Assembly: GCA_001466705.2 (NCBI GenBank)
Contig: LATX02000175.1
Location: 124,001-188,000, forward strand
Source of the DNA: Moniliophthora roreri
Lineage: Eukaryota > Basidiomycota > Agaricomycetes > Agaricales > Marasmiaceae
Direction of reading: 5' to 3'
DNA length: 64,000 bases
Under the pieces are notes generated by a model. It worked only from the letters and a program-made list of their open reading frames with translations, was not told the origin of the DNA and did no database searches. The translations under genes and the position numbers were made by a program. Of this stretch, positions 33,055 to 46,766 are shown piece by piece (position 1 is the stretch's first letter; each line of letters begins with the position of its first letter).

Positions 33055-33462
33055 TATTGGGGATCCAAAGTAGGGGGTGGATGAACAACCGCTATTACCT
33101 ATCCGTGACAAATGTGAACATGCGACGAAGATATAGTCCGATGTATTACTACCTAGATAGAGTACGTTAGTGTATTAGGCGGCAGGCCTACAAAATAAGC
33201 TAATACGTCGTTCTGTTGACAAGGTGTCCCTAGGAACATCGGCGAGCCCCGATAAAAAGGATGCACTACTGTCGGTGCTACCAAGCTCTTGAAGCAAGCT
33301 GTCAACACGCCGGCATTGCGAGGTATTAGTGTTTCCTGATAAATAATAGCGATTCGAGTACCAGTGAAGGCATAACATACAAAGCTGTAATAATGAATTC
33401 ATACGCATTCAACGTCAGAAGAACCCAACTGCGAAGCAGCGTTAAGAGTGCCTCTAACCCAC

Positions 33463-35531
33463 TCACGCCTGCCGCTTCCTAAACATAACCTCCGCCTTCC
33501 TATCCGGCATTCTATTCGCACCAAACCATGTTTCCTTTGGTACTCCTCCTTCCCCATCAAATTTGACATCATAATTCACCAGAACATGGGACAAAAGCAA
33601 CTTTAACTCGTTAACCACGAAAAACCTTCCAGGACTGGAACTATTTCAGCACATACACGTTGAGAACAACACGAGAACCTCCCACCAGGCATGTCTTCCC
33701 CCACCGAAGAGTAGGTACTCTGTGCTTAGGTTCACCATTTGGTGTCTGATGCTTTCCTCTTCTGAGGAGGCGCGGATGTCTGAAAAACGCCATGGGTTGA
33801 ATGTGTGCGGGTCTTTGTAGTATTTCTGTTGAGTACACGCTTAGTATAGTGGGATATGGGAGGCAGGAAGGGATACGTACGGAATCAAAATGCACCCCAG
33901 CGGCCGGAAGCGAAACTGTCGCACCAGCAGGAACAGTCGTCCCATCAGAGAAGGTGAAGTCTTTCATGACTTTACGCGTCGACACCACTACGCATCGAGT
34001 TTAGCGGTACGGATAGATAAATGAATGTGCAAGTACACTCACGTCCACCCAACCCGGCAACCCTCCCAACTTCCTTCAAAAAACTATCCAGCTTGCGCAT
34101 TCGTTGAATACTCGTTTTCGACCACCCATTCTCCTTTATGATGTTTTCGATTTCCTCTCGAAGCTCAGGAACGTATTGTGGGTATGCAGCGAGGTGGTAC
34201 AGAGCGTCTGTGAAGGTTATGGACTAGGAGAACGACACCATCAGTCTCAGAATAAGTAAGGAACAAGGATATGATGATGTACAACATACAGACGTATGTA
34301 TAGCAGCGAGATGAGTCCCTAAGATCCTGATCACCAGATCATATGTGGATCTTTGAGGACGAGATACGTCGTCCATTAGCCACATCAAAAAGTCGTTGGG
34401 TTTATCGTCATCCGGCCATGCTGCCTTTTGCTTCTCCAACCGTTCCACAATGGTAGGCTCGAGGAGCTTTTGTGCTAGCTTGATACTTTTGGGGATGGGG
34501 GTGAGGTACCGGCTGACGAACCTATCCGTGTACATTAGTGTGTAACGCGAATGTACCCAAAGAGGAAACTTACGACTTCATAAACTCTGGGAATATCTTG
34601 ATCAACTGCGCCGAAATGACCACCTGGAACGTGAATTGGATATTGAGGTCCTGCCGACGTTAAGCTTACTCAGTGCTCGCGATACAAGGCGGATAGGAAC
34701 TGAAAACATACAAGCCATTCCTTCTTACGACACAACGGTAGCCCAACGAACAGCCTAGTACTCGTTCTTGCTACGATTTGGAAGATAGAGTCTGATACGG
34801 AGCGTTTGGTCCATTCTGAGTCGAAGCGGCAATCAGCGGCACAAAGTAATACGGTAGCTATCTTGTAACGACGTACCATTAGTCACAGGCATTTCATCAG
34901 CAAACGCTTCTACAATCTCCGCTCTCACATCATCAAACTTGGCACTCAGGTTCCTTGTCAGCTGGTCCCGTACGATGGCGATATGGTGGTCATCGTGGCG
35001 GGATACTCCGGGTGCTAATGTGTGTTCCACTTGTAATGCCTCCACGTCAAGAATCAGATTAGCATTGATTTTGGGTGTAGGCGGTATCAAGGCAGAGTTA
35101 CCTCGTTCGCCGCCTCTCCGAACGAGAGGTATTCATCCGGTGCCTTCCTTAGCTCATCGATTAGTTGAGGTGAGGTGACAATTATATTCCATCCTGTTAG
35201 GCGGGGTATTTTGAACACTCTCCCTTGATACTATGTTTTTCCAGTCAGCCACACCACGAAAGGAAGCGGAGGAAGGCAGACCTTCTCATACCCCTCTGAA
35301 ATCAGCTCCCTTGCATGCCCATAGAACCTGGATGCTGTTATGTATGAAGAGACAAAGCCATCACCGCCGACGGAGGGTATGTTGCGAAGCTATTATTGCA
35401 TTATCAGTGGAAACTCAACTAAAATGAGAGACTTGATATACCTTCGCATTCCACGCCCGCCGTTGTACTACTTTGTTGACAATCCATATGGCTGAAACGG
35501 CTAAGGTGAGTTGGATGAGGACGTGAGGCAT
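33463..35531 (-). CDS. Cytochrome P450 monooxygenase 1
   Basis: A many-exon gene with an N-terminal membrane anchor (MPHVLIQLTLAVSAIWIVNK). The I-helix region reads LAAIHTS then ITFTDALYHLAA, the K-helix gives the ExxR motif ([11 protein letters not shown]), and [20 protein letters not shown] follows. The heme loop is FGGGRHACPGRFF when the last intron ends at TTCCAG. The cysteine is the heme ligand. Microsomal P450s of this kind oxidise secondary metabolites or xenobiotics. The pattern '[10 protein letters not shown]...DFTFSDGT' is typical of large agaricomycete P450 families; I do not assign a CYP number. A tandem paralogue follows upstream. Confidence 0.85.
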
Positions 35532-37139
35532 TTGAGGGAAAACACACAAAACTGGAAGGAAGATATAAGTACATAATGCTGGGAATGCTTAAACGGGAGA
35601 AATGAAAAAGGTTACCGCTGGTGGCGGTCAACCGGTCACGTCGTGAACAACGAGACAACCCATCATTGGATAGGGGCAACAACCACAAGGTGAGAGCGAG
35701 GGCTCTATCTTTATCTCGAGGTAGGCGCAAAGACGCTGATTACGGTGATTATGACTCCGGGGTGTAGAATCACCTGGTTCAATCGCGCGTCTCGACATGC
35801 CCAACGCCCCCATTAACCATTAGCAATTCTATCGTAGCTGTTTTAGGCCTCTAGAATCCATTCTAAGCATGCACATCGTAAATCATTTACGCCTACAGAC
35901 TTCTCAGCTAGTAGTTGGTCCGAGGGTGCGGGTTACTAGGAAGTCCATACTAGGTATCTCCCCGAATCTATTCACACCGAATTTCAGTATGCAACATGAA
36001 AAGGAAAAGGAAACCTGCCTCCGGATCCTTAACCAATACATAAGATCCGCCCAACGATCCTGTCACCTACAAGCCCGAACCAAAATCAAGAATAGGTCTG
36101 GGGGAGAAGACGAAGAGGATACACCCGCCGGTATTCGTATTTCAGTTCCTTGAAATGTTGTGGTGCGTCCGTGCTGTATGTCCGCTGCTGAGCTTCTGAG
36201 TACTAGGTCAAGACGTCATGGTTGCGCCACGAACTAGAGGTGTCAAAACTGTTGACGACAGAAGCTTGTGCCTTCTTTTCCGCAAACCCATGACATAACT
36301 AGAATTTTGGTTCACCTTACTTTCTCGTTCCACTGATAACTCTTCTGTCGCAGCCATTGGTCAATATCGATAGCTAATAACAAGACAGGTCGGACTCACC
36401 AGATGGAGGGAAATACCAGTGATCTCTTCCTCCGAACCATTTATTCTGGCTTTCACCGTCACGATCCTTGAAGAACTGTCCCTCGAACTAGCAGTCTGAG
36501 CGTTTACTTTGCGTCACAGCGGAATAGTTGTTGGCCACCAATTCACGAAAAACGCGTACAATACCCCGGCTAAGTACACGGGTAGTCTTGGAGTATTCAT
36601 GAGGTACCGCACACAGACGAATGTGCCATCCGGTCAGGTTGAGAACTCGAGAAGACAAAGCTCGAAGTCTTGGGCTCGAACTGTGAATACTGGTGCATGA
36701 TGCCTCGACGCCGAAATGAAGACCTTACTATGATCGACCATGATAATCTGGATATGATGTTCCAAAAATGCTCCTGATATCTCTACAAGCTTGAGGCCGT
36801 CTGTCGAGCAAGCTGGGAGACAAAGAAAAGCGGCGTCTGAGCATGGAGCGTGAGAGTTCTTCAGCCGCTGCGCCGTTCTTCTCTAGTGTCCATGATCGTA
36901 AAGAAACACAAAAATAGCTTGTGCGCCAGTAACAAAACGGCAACTCACATCAGAGATACGACTCGAAGTACGCAAGTCAGCTAGGCGGTGAAGGTTGAAG
37001 TCCATATGTAAGTAAATATGATGAGCGGCATTGAAGGCATGTAAAGTCAAATCCCCTTAATATTGACACTATGTACATCCTGCACCCAAACCCAAATCTA
37101 AATTCGTCCTCAATATATATATAACCGTATCCTCACAAC
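35532..37139. other. Interval between the P450 genes
   Basis: No secure gene. On the minus strand at about 36400-36500 the sequence reads GQFFKDRDGESQNKWFGGRD, and near 36570 LMNTPRLPVYLAGVLYAFFV; both look protein-like but lie in frames broken by stops. This could be a decayed gene or short exons of an unrecognised one. Confidence 0.3.
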
Positions 37140-39320
37140 CTACATCTGCCTCTTCCTAAACATAACCTCCGCCTTCCTATCCGGCACCCTACTCGCACCA
37201 AACCATGTTGCGTTTGGTACTCCTCCTTCTCCATCAAACTTGACATCATAGTTCATCAGAACGTGGGACAAAAGCAACTTTAACTCATTAACTGCGAAGA
37301 ACCTTCCGGGACTGGAACTGTTTCAGACGCACACTCTGAGAACAACATCAGAATTTCTTACCAGGCATGTCTTCCCGAACCAAAAAGAAGGTACTCTATG
37401 TTGGGGCTGCTCATTTGATGTTTGATGCTTTCGTCTGAGGAGGAGGAGCGGATGTCTGAGAAACGCCATGGGTTAAACACGTATGGGTTTTCGTAGTTTT
37501 TCTGTCGAGTAAAGTATAGTCAGTTGGTGTAGTTCGGGGCGGAGGCAGAGAAAGGAGAGAGAGAGAAGAGAGAGACGTACGGAGTCCAAATGCACCCCAG
37601 CACTCGGAAGCGAAACTGTCGTGCCAGCAGGAACAGTCGTCCCATCAGAGAAGGTAAAGTCTTTCATGACTTTACGCGCAGAGGTCACTACACATCAAGT
37701 TTAGCGGTATGGATAGATAAACGAACGTGCAAGTATACTCACGTCCACCCAACCCGGCAATCCTCCCAACTTCCTTCAAGAAACTATCCAACTTGCGCAT
37801 CTGCTGGAAACTCGCTTTCGACCACCCGTCCTTCTTCACGACGTTTTCAATTTCCTTCCGAAGCTCGGGGACATATTGAGGGTGTGCGGCGAGGTAGTAC
37901 AGGGCATCTGTGAAGGTCATGGACTGCAATGATTGGTAAGTCACGGTCAGATGTGCGAGAAAGGGCCATGAATGTACCGAAGTATGAATGGCAGCAAAAT
38001 TAACCGTCAAAATCCTCATCACGAAATCATGCGTGGTTCTTTGAGGGCCTGTAGCGATGTCCATAAGCCACATCAAGAAATCATTCTATTCACCAGTTCA
38101 AGTCCCATATCAGCTCGCGCCCCCAATAGGACAAGGAAACCAAGCACTCACGGGCTTATCCTCCCATCCGCTATCAGAAGTTGCGTGCGCCTCTTGCTTC
38201 TCCGACCGCTCCAGAATGATAGGGTCCAAGAACTTTCTTGCTAGCTTGATACTTTTCGGGACGGAGGTGAGGAACTGGCCGACAAATCTATCGCATGTGA
38301 TTAATGAGTGAGACGCACGTGGCTGCAAAATGATAAAAGGGGAACTAACGGCTTCATAAACTCTGGGAACATATTGATCAACTGCGCCGAGACGACAACT
38401 TGGATCGTGAATTTTATGTTGAGGTCCTACCAACGACAACAGTACTCAGTGCTCACCATATGAGATGAATGAGAATCAAGAACGTACGAGGTATTCCTTA
38501 TTCCGACACAGCGGTAGCCCAACGAACAACCTATTACTTGCCCTTGCTACGATTTGGAGGATGGAGTCTGATACGGAGCGTTTGGTCCATTCTAAATCGA
38601 AGTAATAGTTAGCGACACAAAAAGATTGTAGATATCTCGTGGTGGCGACGTACCATTAGTCGCAGGCATTTCATCACCAAATGCTGCCGCAATTTCCTCA
38701 CTCACTTCGTCAAATTTAACACCCAGGTTCTTCGTCAACGCCCCTCGTACAACGCCGATGTGATAGGGATCGTGGTGAATAGGACCACCCAGCGTGTGTT
38801 CTACTTGCAAGGACTTTGATATGATAGCGCACTTCAGATAATGGAATAGGGTCAAAGTGCAAGGTAACCCACGTCGTTAACCGCTTCTTCGAACGAGAGG
38901 CATTCATCCGGTGCCTTCCTTAGTTCATCGACAAGTTGAGGCGACGTAACGACTACAATCCACTTTGTCAAACGAGGAATCTTGAATACTCTTCCTTGAT
39001 ACTTCAATTTCGTTTCCAATTGCTTGTCAGCTACACACGCTAGGCCAGGCCACAAATGAAGACACACCTTCTCATAGCCCTCTAAAACCAACTCCTTTGC
39101 ATGTCCAAAGAACCTAAACGCCGTCACGTATGAAGAGAAGTAACCATCACCGCCCACAGGAGGTATGTTTCGAAGCTATTATAATCTAGGTTGAGTCACC
39201 ATCAAAAGCTTCATCGAAGCCCAAACACACCTTTGCATTCGCCACTCGCTGTTGTACGATCTTCCCCACAATCCATATAGCCGAAATGGCGGAAAAAAGT
39301 TGAACGAGGACGTGGGACAT
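37140..39320 (-). CDS. Cytochrome P450 monooxygenase 2 (tandem paralogue)
   Basis: Same exon pattern and strand as the P450 at 33463-35531. Membrane anchor [21 protein letters not shown]-helix region VNFAAIHTS then [12 protein letters not shown]; ExxR in [11 protein letters not shown]; heme loop FGSGRHACPGRFF formed across the last intron (acceptor GTTCCAG). Stop is TAG at 37140-37142. The two proteins share long identical stretches ([17 protein letters not shown]), so they come from a fairly recent tandem duplication. No frame damage was noticed. Confidence 0.85.
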
Positions 39321-42300
39321 AATGAGAGGTGGTAACCTCGATCATTGTCAGACGTACTATATAAACGACGATGCCAGTGGGAAAATTCATACTAGCGTCA
39401 TTTTGGCATATGCATCCCGTAGCCCCGGGAAAGCATCATGCATCGTCATCAGTTGGAAAACGTCGTTCCTGGACCTGTCACCGGTATCTCAAGCAGCAAA
39501 GCATCAACCAACAACCATGGACGACATACTGTAGCATACGCAAGTGTGAATGCAGTTTCTATATCTGTACATTGGAGAAAAGCTGCTTCTGCCACGCTCT
39601 GGCCAATCATCCCAATATAATGGGTATTCCGAGATACCCGAAACGCTGGCAGTGTGATGCCCGATCGATCTCTGGGTCTCTGCGCAGAGCTTTGCATCGA
39701 GACACGCTGGCCGTGGTATGGGTTCATAATGTCAACTCAGCATTGACAAGTTGGTGTTCCTTGTCGTGGTCTGTGGAAGGCTAATGGGTTATTGGCGATC
39801 GGTGAAGAGCAGAAGTAGCAAAAATAACGCACTGGAATATCCTGTTCCACTCTCGCTGCATCGGCGTAACACCCAACGATATCCGGCATGACAGTAAGGG
39901 CGAGTTCTGTTTGGGCTCGGTAAAATCACTGAGGACGCCTTTTGCTGACCTGGTTTCGCAGGCACGTAAATATACCTCAGAAGTATTGTATAGAACACTT
40001 ACTTCAAGGGACGGATTGGTCGTGACTGTTTTCCAGCATTTACCTGTGGCGTTTTGAGCGTTTTCCATCTGTTTGGTCTACTACAGCGTGGTGATGTGCA
40101 ACCTCCTCCCCTTTACTAATAATAGGGCTGTTCAGGTACCTCTCCCCGCACCATATCAGGCCCAAGCCACAGTTGTTACTTAGATTAAGGCTCCAACACT
40201 CCTCCGATTCCCTTTGGCCTTAGATATAACTCTTTCAGTCAAGCTCAACCTGATTCATTCTTTTTGATGTAATTACGCCTCCTATTCTAAAGTATTCGAA
40301 AAACCTCTGGATCGGAGTGTTGAAGGAATGAGCGTCCCTATTGCCAGTATCAGGGGTTGACATTAGCTTGGCCGCATCCGCCAGCAGATTTTGGAGGTAG
40401 TCCTTGTCAGGCTGGGGTTCTCCAGGTCGGGCGAGATGGAATCCAAACGAATCACTCACTAGGATCCTAGGCTGCGAACTTGGAACTTGAGGCCTCTGTC
40501 AACATCGCAGCAAACCTCCAACTTGCGATCCTTCCGACGCCGACGCCGACGCACCACCATCGGTTTTTTTTTGATGCATGAAAGCCAATGCGCGTACAGT
40601 CCGCAAACGTTGGTTCTTCTGGGATGCTTGAACCAGAGTGGAGGCCTTAGCACAACTAAAGTTGACGAGATCAATGGCAGTGAGACCACAACTTTCGATT
40701 TTGAGAGATATTTGACCTACTTTTCGCTTGGTGAACAGTAATTGCCTTGGCGTGTTCCCTCGCGGAATCCAGACAAGAAAGTTGAATGTAAAGGGTTGCG
40801 AGGTGGGATGCTATGATAGCTTGTGCTATGTATAACCATGTAAAAGCGGGCCGACGGGACCGCAGTCGAGCACGAGGATCACTTGGGGCGGGGAAAACCC
40901 GAGGATGGAAATGCACAAGTATCTGCGGATCGAAAACAGTTAGAGCGGTTCCAACAGAAACGGCGGAAACAGACGCTTCCCCGTCTCCTTGGGTGGTATC
41001 GGGAAGGGGTAGATTCAACCTCCAGGGACACGGTAATAGTGCGCGAGAGCTTCATTGTACGGGGCAGTGGCGGTAGACTGTTCCAAGGTCAGGTGAAGGA
41101 ACGAAAATCTCAAACGGCCATATGACATACGTTATAGTGATCCATTTTGCAGTCATTGTAAAATCCATGAGAAGTGCCTGACGCAATGTTTAATTAGCAA
41201 AATTCGCGTATGAGATGTTCATAGGACATACCTAGTTCGATAACCATCTTGTTGCCTGTCTTCACATGCTCAACGTATACGCCAACTGCACAACAAGTCA
41301 ATCTAGCGCGTCATGGGAGTAATCTGTGCATATCAGATGAGTACCTGTGGAGACCACAGAAGGTTCATGGTCGGGACCAAAATTTGGCTAAGACGCCTCA
41401 TATCACCCACTGGACCTGTGAATTCAACGTCAATAAGTCTGAGGAGTCAAGGCAGATGAATGATATTTATGGTACACCATGCACCTCTGCTCCAACGCGA
41501 AATCTTCTATTCTCTTGACGTTTCTGAACTTTCCGAAGACATGTATCATGTCAGAACCGCCGATACCTAGCAAAGATTGATACAATAAGGATTAGCTCAA
41601 TTTTCACACTGATCGTTCCTCACATCATAGACACCAAGTGATTCTGATCGGTTTAGGAATTTTGGTTTGAGGAGTTGGGTGATCCTGGCGCGAAATACAT
41701 TGTTATTGACAGCCCGGGGACGAGTTGCTGGCGATACTGGGGGATGGTTATATGGTCGAGCTGTGTGAAGGTGTGTAGGAAATTGATAATTGCGACGCTC
41801 ACGTTTCATCATAATCAGCGCCCCCTATCTTCACGCGCCCCTCGATGTTGGAGTCGAAAACGAGATCATAATGATTACAATAAGCTACAAGGTTAATCTA
41901 AGGGAAACGGATTTGGTACAATCAGTTTGTGGTTCATAGAGTGGAAGACACTTGACAGACCTTGACTTGATCCCAGAAGCCGTCCGATGCCTTTCTCAGC
42001 ATAACCATTCGCGGATGAAATCTTGCTCACCGAATTTCGGGGATTAGGAGAGGGTACGTCCAAGGTTCGCAGTCAACTATAGAAATCGCTCGAGTAGTCG
42101 GCGGAATCTGGCTACGATCCAGTTCGTTTGCTTACTAATGATGGCAGAAAACTGATTTTGTTGAAATGCCTAGTACTTCTTGCACCCGCTACTAAAGATA
42201 GCGGAACTAGTCTCTACAATGGAAAAGTGATGGGTCAATGTAAGCCTCATCCTTCTCTCGGTTCTGCTTAAGCATTCATTCCGTTTCGGTCGGGTGACAG

Positions 42301-42610
42301 ATCATGAGGTTCAGTGCTATTGGGCTCCTCAAACTGGGAATTCCCGGACATCCATCTTATTGGATCCAGAATCTGGACGTTTTACGATATGGGGGCCTCC
42401 GATATAAAGTAGGGAAAATGAAATGGACGAGAAGTCAACGGGAAGCTGTCAAGAAGAATCTCGTGCAGACCTTAGACCCAATACGAATGGCGCCCTTACC
42501 GAAACAGTTATCCCCTCATGATTCTTGCCTCAAACTGCATTTTCTCTTGATACTTAAGATATGCTTCACTTATCCAATTCCTCAGCAAAACTACACCCTG
42601 ATCTTCACAG
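39321..42610. other. Gene-poor interval with unrecognised fragments
   Basis: Several minus-strand pieces look coding but could not be joined: about 40540-41020 (LDSAREHAKAITVHQAK; KASTLVQASQKNQRLRTVRA), about 41130-41560 (GVYVEHVKTGNKMVIELGTS, GGSDMIHVFGKFRNVKRIED) and 39781-40068. Stops and frame changes separate them. I see decayed or poorly resolved genes and name no function. Confidence 0.3.
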
Positions 42611-45600
42611 ATGACATCTGTCGAGCCGCCTCTTTATGTGCCCTCCAATGAGGAGCACCAGATTGTTTCTTCGCACTTCATCGGCCCCAAGGGCGAAAAT
42701 ATGGATATCATGGCCAAGGCTGTTCAGTACATCCTTGACATGCAGAAGAATCACCGTCTCAGCTATCATCAGGAGGATCCCGTGAGTGTGGCGTTTCACG
42801 TCTCTGCTTGAGCTTTGCTGAGTCTCTTACTAGGTTTTTATAACCGAGGATATCAGAGGATCATCAGCTTTCAAGGATGCCCAAGCTCACCTGGAATCGT
42901 CGCTCGCCCAGCTCACTCAGCTGCTCACTGAGCATTCAATCCCATTCTTTTCACCTCGGTATAGCGCACACATGTGTATGGAGAACTCAATGCCCGCTAT
43001 CTTGGGGTATGTCGCTACGGTTCTATACAATCCAAATAACGTGAGCTCTGAATTTTTTGCGAGTATTTCTCATCTAATATTGTTATCTAGGTTGCCTTCG
43101 AGGTACTTTGTTTTCTGATATCACTTATTTCGGTATACTTATCGTTATGCAGGCTTCTCCTTTCACGACTATTCTCGAGATAGAAGTCGGAAAGCAGATG
43201 TCCGAGATGTTGGGATACAACACTAGTACCGACACAAAGGAGGGACCTGTCGCATGGGGTCATATTGCATGCGATGGAAGTGTCGCAAATCTCGAGACTA
43301 TCTGGTTTGTAATATTTTTTTTACTCCAAAGCGTTACTGACACGTCGTCTTCCAGGGCCAGTCAGTTTGGATTCCCTTTCGAATTCTAAGATGTCACTAA
43401 ACTTCTTTCCTTTCTAGCTCGTAATCTGAAGTACTATCCACTTTCACTCCGTGACGCAATGGCGCCCGGTGCCCCCCTGGAATTCGTCGCCGATACCTTC
43501 GAGGTGACTACTTGCACGGGCGAAACCAAATTACTGTCCAAACTTGAACTATGGGATCTCTTTAACTTGAAGTCCTCGACGATCCTCGACATTCCGGGGC
43601 GATTGTGTAGCCAATACGGATTGTCCCCAACTCGGTTGGACGATGTCATGAAAGAGTATATTATACAGACCGTCTCAAGGGGTCCGGTCGATGCGGCGTG
43701 GAACATTGATCAGCCTCCTCAGGTCCTTGTCGCTGCTACGAAACACTACTCGTGGCCAAAGGCAACTGGTGAGCCTCATCATTTTTCATCAGTATGTTGT
43801 ATCGTTCATTACTTTAAATATACATAGCTGTCTCTGGGATTGGCTCTCTGAATGCTGTCAATGTCCCGGTGGATATCGAGGCAAGGCTAGATCCAGGCGC
43901 ATTGAGGGCCATACTCGAAGACAACTTCCAAAATAAAAGGCCAGTGTATTGCGTCGTTGCGGTCATGGGAACTACTGAGTACGTTAAACTTCGCATTCAC
44001 TCGTCAATGACGGCTAATTTTCCTGAAGAGAAGGAGCTGTCGATCCGCTCGGAGAAATCTTAAGAATTCGATCCGAGTACGAAGAAAGAGGAATGACTTT
44101 CCATGTTCATGCCGACGCTGCTTGGGGTGGTTACTTTGCATCGATGATTCGCCCGGCACCCAAAGGAGCACCTGCTCCTCGAGGAAAGCCTTCTGGCTAT
44201 GTGCCTCATGTCGCTTTGCGTCAAAGTACTGCGGATGAGCTGCGAAATCTTGCAATGGCTGATTCCATCACCATCGATCCACACAAGGTAAAACTTTTTG
44301 TCATCGAATCGATTTCTCGAAACTCAGCGACGTGGATATTTGCAGGCAGGGTACGTTCCCTATCCAGCAGGGGGTCTTTGCTACCGTGATGGCAGAATAC
44401 GATACCTCTTGTCGTATACTGCACCCTACCTCCATCAAGGTAGCACTGATAGCATAGGAACTTATGGAATCGAAGGAAGGTGAGAGACTGGCTTGTGGTG
44501 CCTCGCGTCTCGTTCACTTATTTTCTCATACACATAGCAAACCAGGAGCATCAGCTTCTGCTGCCTGGATGAACCATGAGGTACCGTTCCACTCTATCGA
44601 AACTACGAATGAGAGGTCCACATATTGATGCCAGGTTGTCGGTCTCCACCAAAACGGCCTTGGAACACTATTAGGAGAAGCCTCCTTTACCTGCCGCCGC
44701 GTAAGTGCTCCAACATACTAGAAATATGATCCTCACTGAAAGAGAGATTAGTTCGCCAGTCACTGGGTATCCATGTCAACAGACAAGACCAACCACATCG
44801 TCAAGTGTCTGAACTTGCTACCTTCCGAAAAGGAGTCTAACCCGGACCCCGCAAAAATCGAGGAGGAGAAGCAGTACATTCGGGATCACATTATTGGAAA
44901 AAGTAACGCAGATATCGCTGCCGACGAGCAGGCTATGCTTCTGCTTAACCAATTGGGATCTGATCTCAACATCAATGCCTTTACGTGCAATTTCCGTTAT
45001 AGCGATGGACGTGTCAACGAGGACATTGAGGAAGCAAACTACCTCAACCGCCGGATTTTCGAGCGTCTATCGGTGACAGATCCCGATGAAGACCCAAGAG
45101 ACACATCTTTCTACCTCACATCCACTGTCTTTGCGCAAAACGATTACGGAAAGTGTGTCTCCAACTTCAAGGAGCGTCTCGGCTTGAAAGGGGATCAGGA
45201 TCTATTCGTCCTGAGGAACGTAGTCATGTCCCCATTCTCGACGGACGGTGACTTCATCCAGAATCTTGCGGACATCTTCACAAAAGTTTTGGAGGAAGAG
45301 ATCGAGGTATGGAATCTTTTTTTAGTATGCAGGGATGATCTCTAATAGTGCTGCTCGTGTAGAATGTTCGGAAACGCAACGAGCAACTACAGGACACTCA
45401 TACATTCTTTGTTATGGGCAACGACAAGATTTATCTCGACTACCTTCCTACTTTTCACAAGGCCGCGGGACGATACCAGTTCCTTGCCTCTGCAGATCTA
45501 CCTTCCGAAGTGATGGCGAAATACAAAGAAGCTCGACAGAGCAACCCCACCGTTCCGATTCTCTTGCGAAACGTGAATCCGAGTGCCTTGATGGACATGG

Positions 45601-46325
45601 TCGATCAGAAGCAATTCGACGCCATTATTTCCTACGACGGCGGGTGAGTGCTTTGAAAGTGAAAAATGAATACAGTGAAATCTTACACGATGCATTGCAG
45701 GAACAATTTCACAAATGAGTCTTTCGTCGTCAACAACATTGAGCGCTTGAAACAGCGTTCTCTCAATAACAGTGCCCAAAACTCTGACTACCCCGCCACC
45801 TACTCTCCATTCTACCTCTTCGGATCGTCCAAAGAGCCACATATCGACCATATGTTACTTGTCCACCCTAATGCTCAATTCGCTGCTTCTGGGGTTCAGC
45901 TCGACCTAAACCCGCCTCTTGGCGAGGACAAGTACAAATCCGGGGTAATCCTCTTCTTGGAAAACGTGCGCGAAGCGTTGATGCAGCCTTTCCCTGCCCA
46001 AACGGATCTGGGACCCAACTTTTTCTTCCAGTCCGGAAAACAATTCAATGTTTCAGTGTACGAGGACATTTTCGTCAATGATGGCGACAAGCCTATCGAT
46101 TTGGGCATGCTCGAGGGCAAGGCGATCGCTAGTGGTACCTTGACACTGCCCGACTATCTCTATGTTGATACTGAAAAACTCAACGAGGAGAATCTGGTGG
46201 AGCCCGTACCGTTTAGGTATTCTGGACAGTTGATGCGACTGGAGACAAAGGATGGGTGGGCGAGTAAAGTGGATAGTCGATTGGGAACGACGGCTGCGGT
46301 CGGTGCATCTGCAGGGGAATCGTAG
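42611..46325 (+). CDS. PLP-dependent aromatic L-amino-acid decarboxylase, long non-canonical fungal type
   Basis: Fourteen exons (42611-42781, 42834-43040, 43091-43102, 43153-43304, 43356-43360, 43418-43768, 43828-43978, 44029-44287, 44346-44479, 44538-44580, 44635-44700, 44752-45306, 45363-45643, 45701-46325) total 3,012 nt, an exact 1,003 codons plus stop. The group II decarboxylase fold shows HVHADAAWGGYF (Asp holding the PLP ring nitrogen) and DSITIDPHKAGYVPYPAGG (Lys forming the Schiff base). After it comes a long extension of about 350 residues. This matches CsTDC of Ceriporiopsis and the calcium-activated ncAAAD of Psilocybe, which decarboxylate tryptophan and related amino acids to amines. 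Substrate range here is inferred. Two P450 genes lie upstream. Confidence 0.9.
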
Positions 46326-46766
46326 GCGGCTCAGTCGCCAGAGGACAAGCCTGCCCATACGAAGCCTACACGCCCAGGGATTGGTTTTTGGTGCCAAACT
46401 GGGACATGCTGGGTTTGAAGTCAAACTTGGATTCCGATTGTACTAGTATATCTTGTCTGTAGCACTATCAATGTATGTAAATTCGAAGAATTGAAATCAC
46501 CAGTTGACAGGGAGCTCACTTCACTCCTACTTAGCACGGTACCATGACTCGCAAATACAAACTATCACTATATATTTAAGAGATACAGTAATCAAGATAC
46601 AACGGAACACCATGCTTTGTTTAGGATCGGAATCAGAACTGTTAACTTTGGTATTGAGTGTAAGCTCCTGCTGCTAGACGCAATGGTGAGCAGCGCCTCG
46701 GATGGGTCAAGTAAAGTAGGTACGTACCAGAATGATTCAGAGTCACACAGATTCCTGTCGGCTTCC

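Noticed and set aside
35769..35800. Possible tRNA from a GGTTCAATC word
   Set aside because: No acceptor stem or anticodon arm could be drawn around it.
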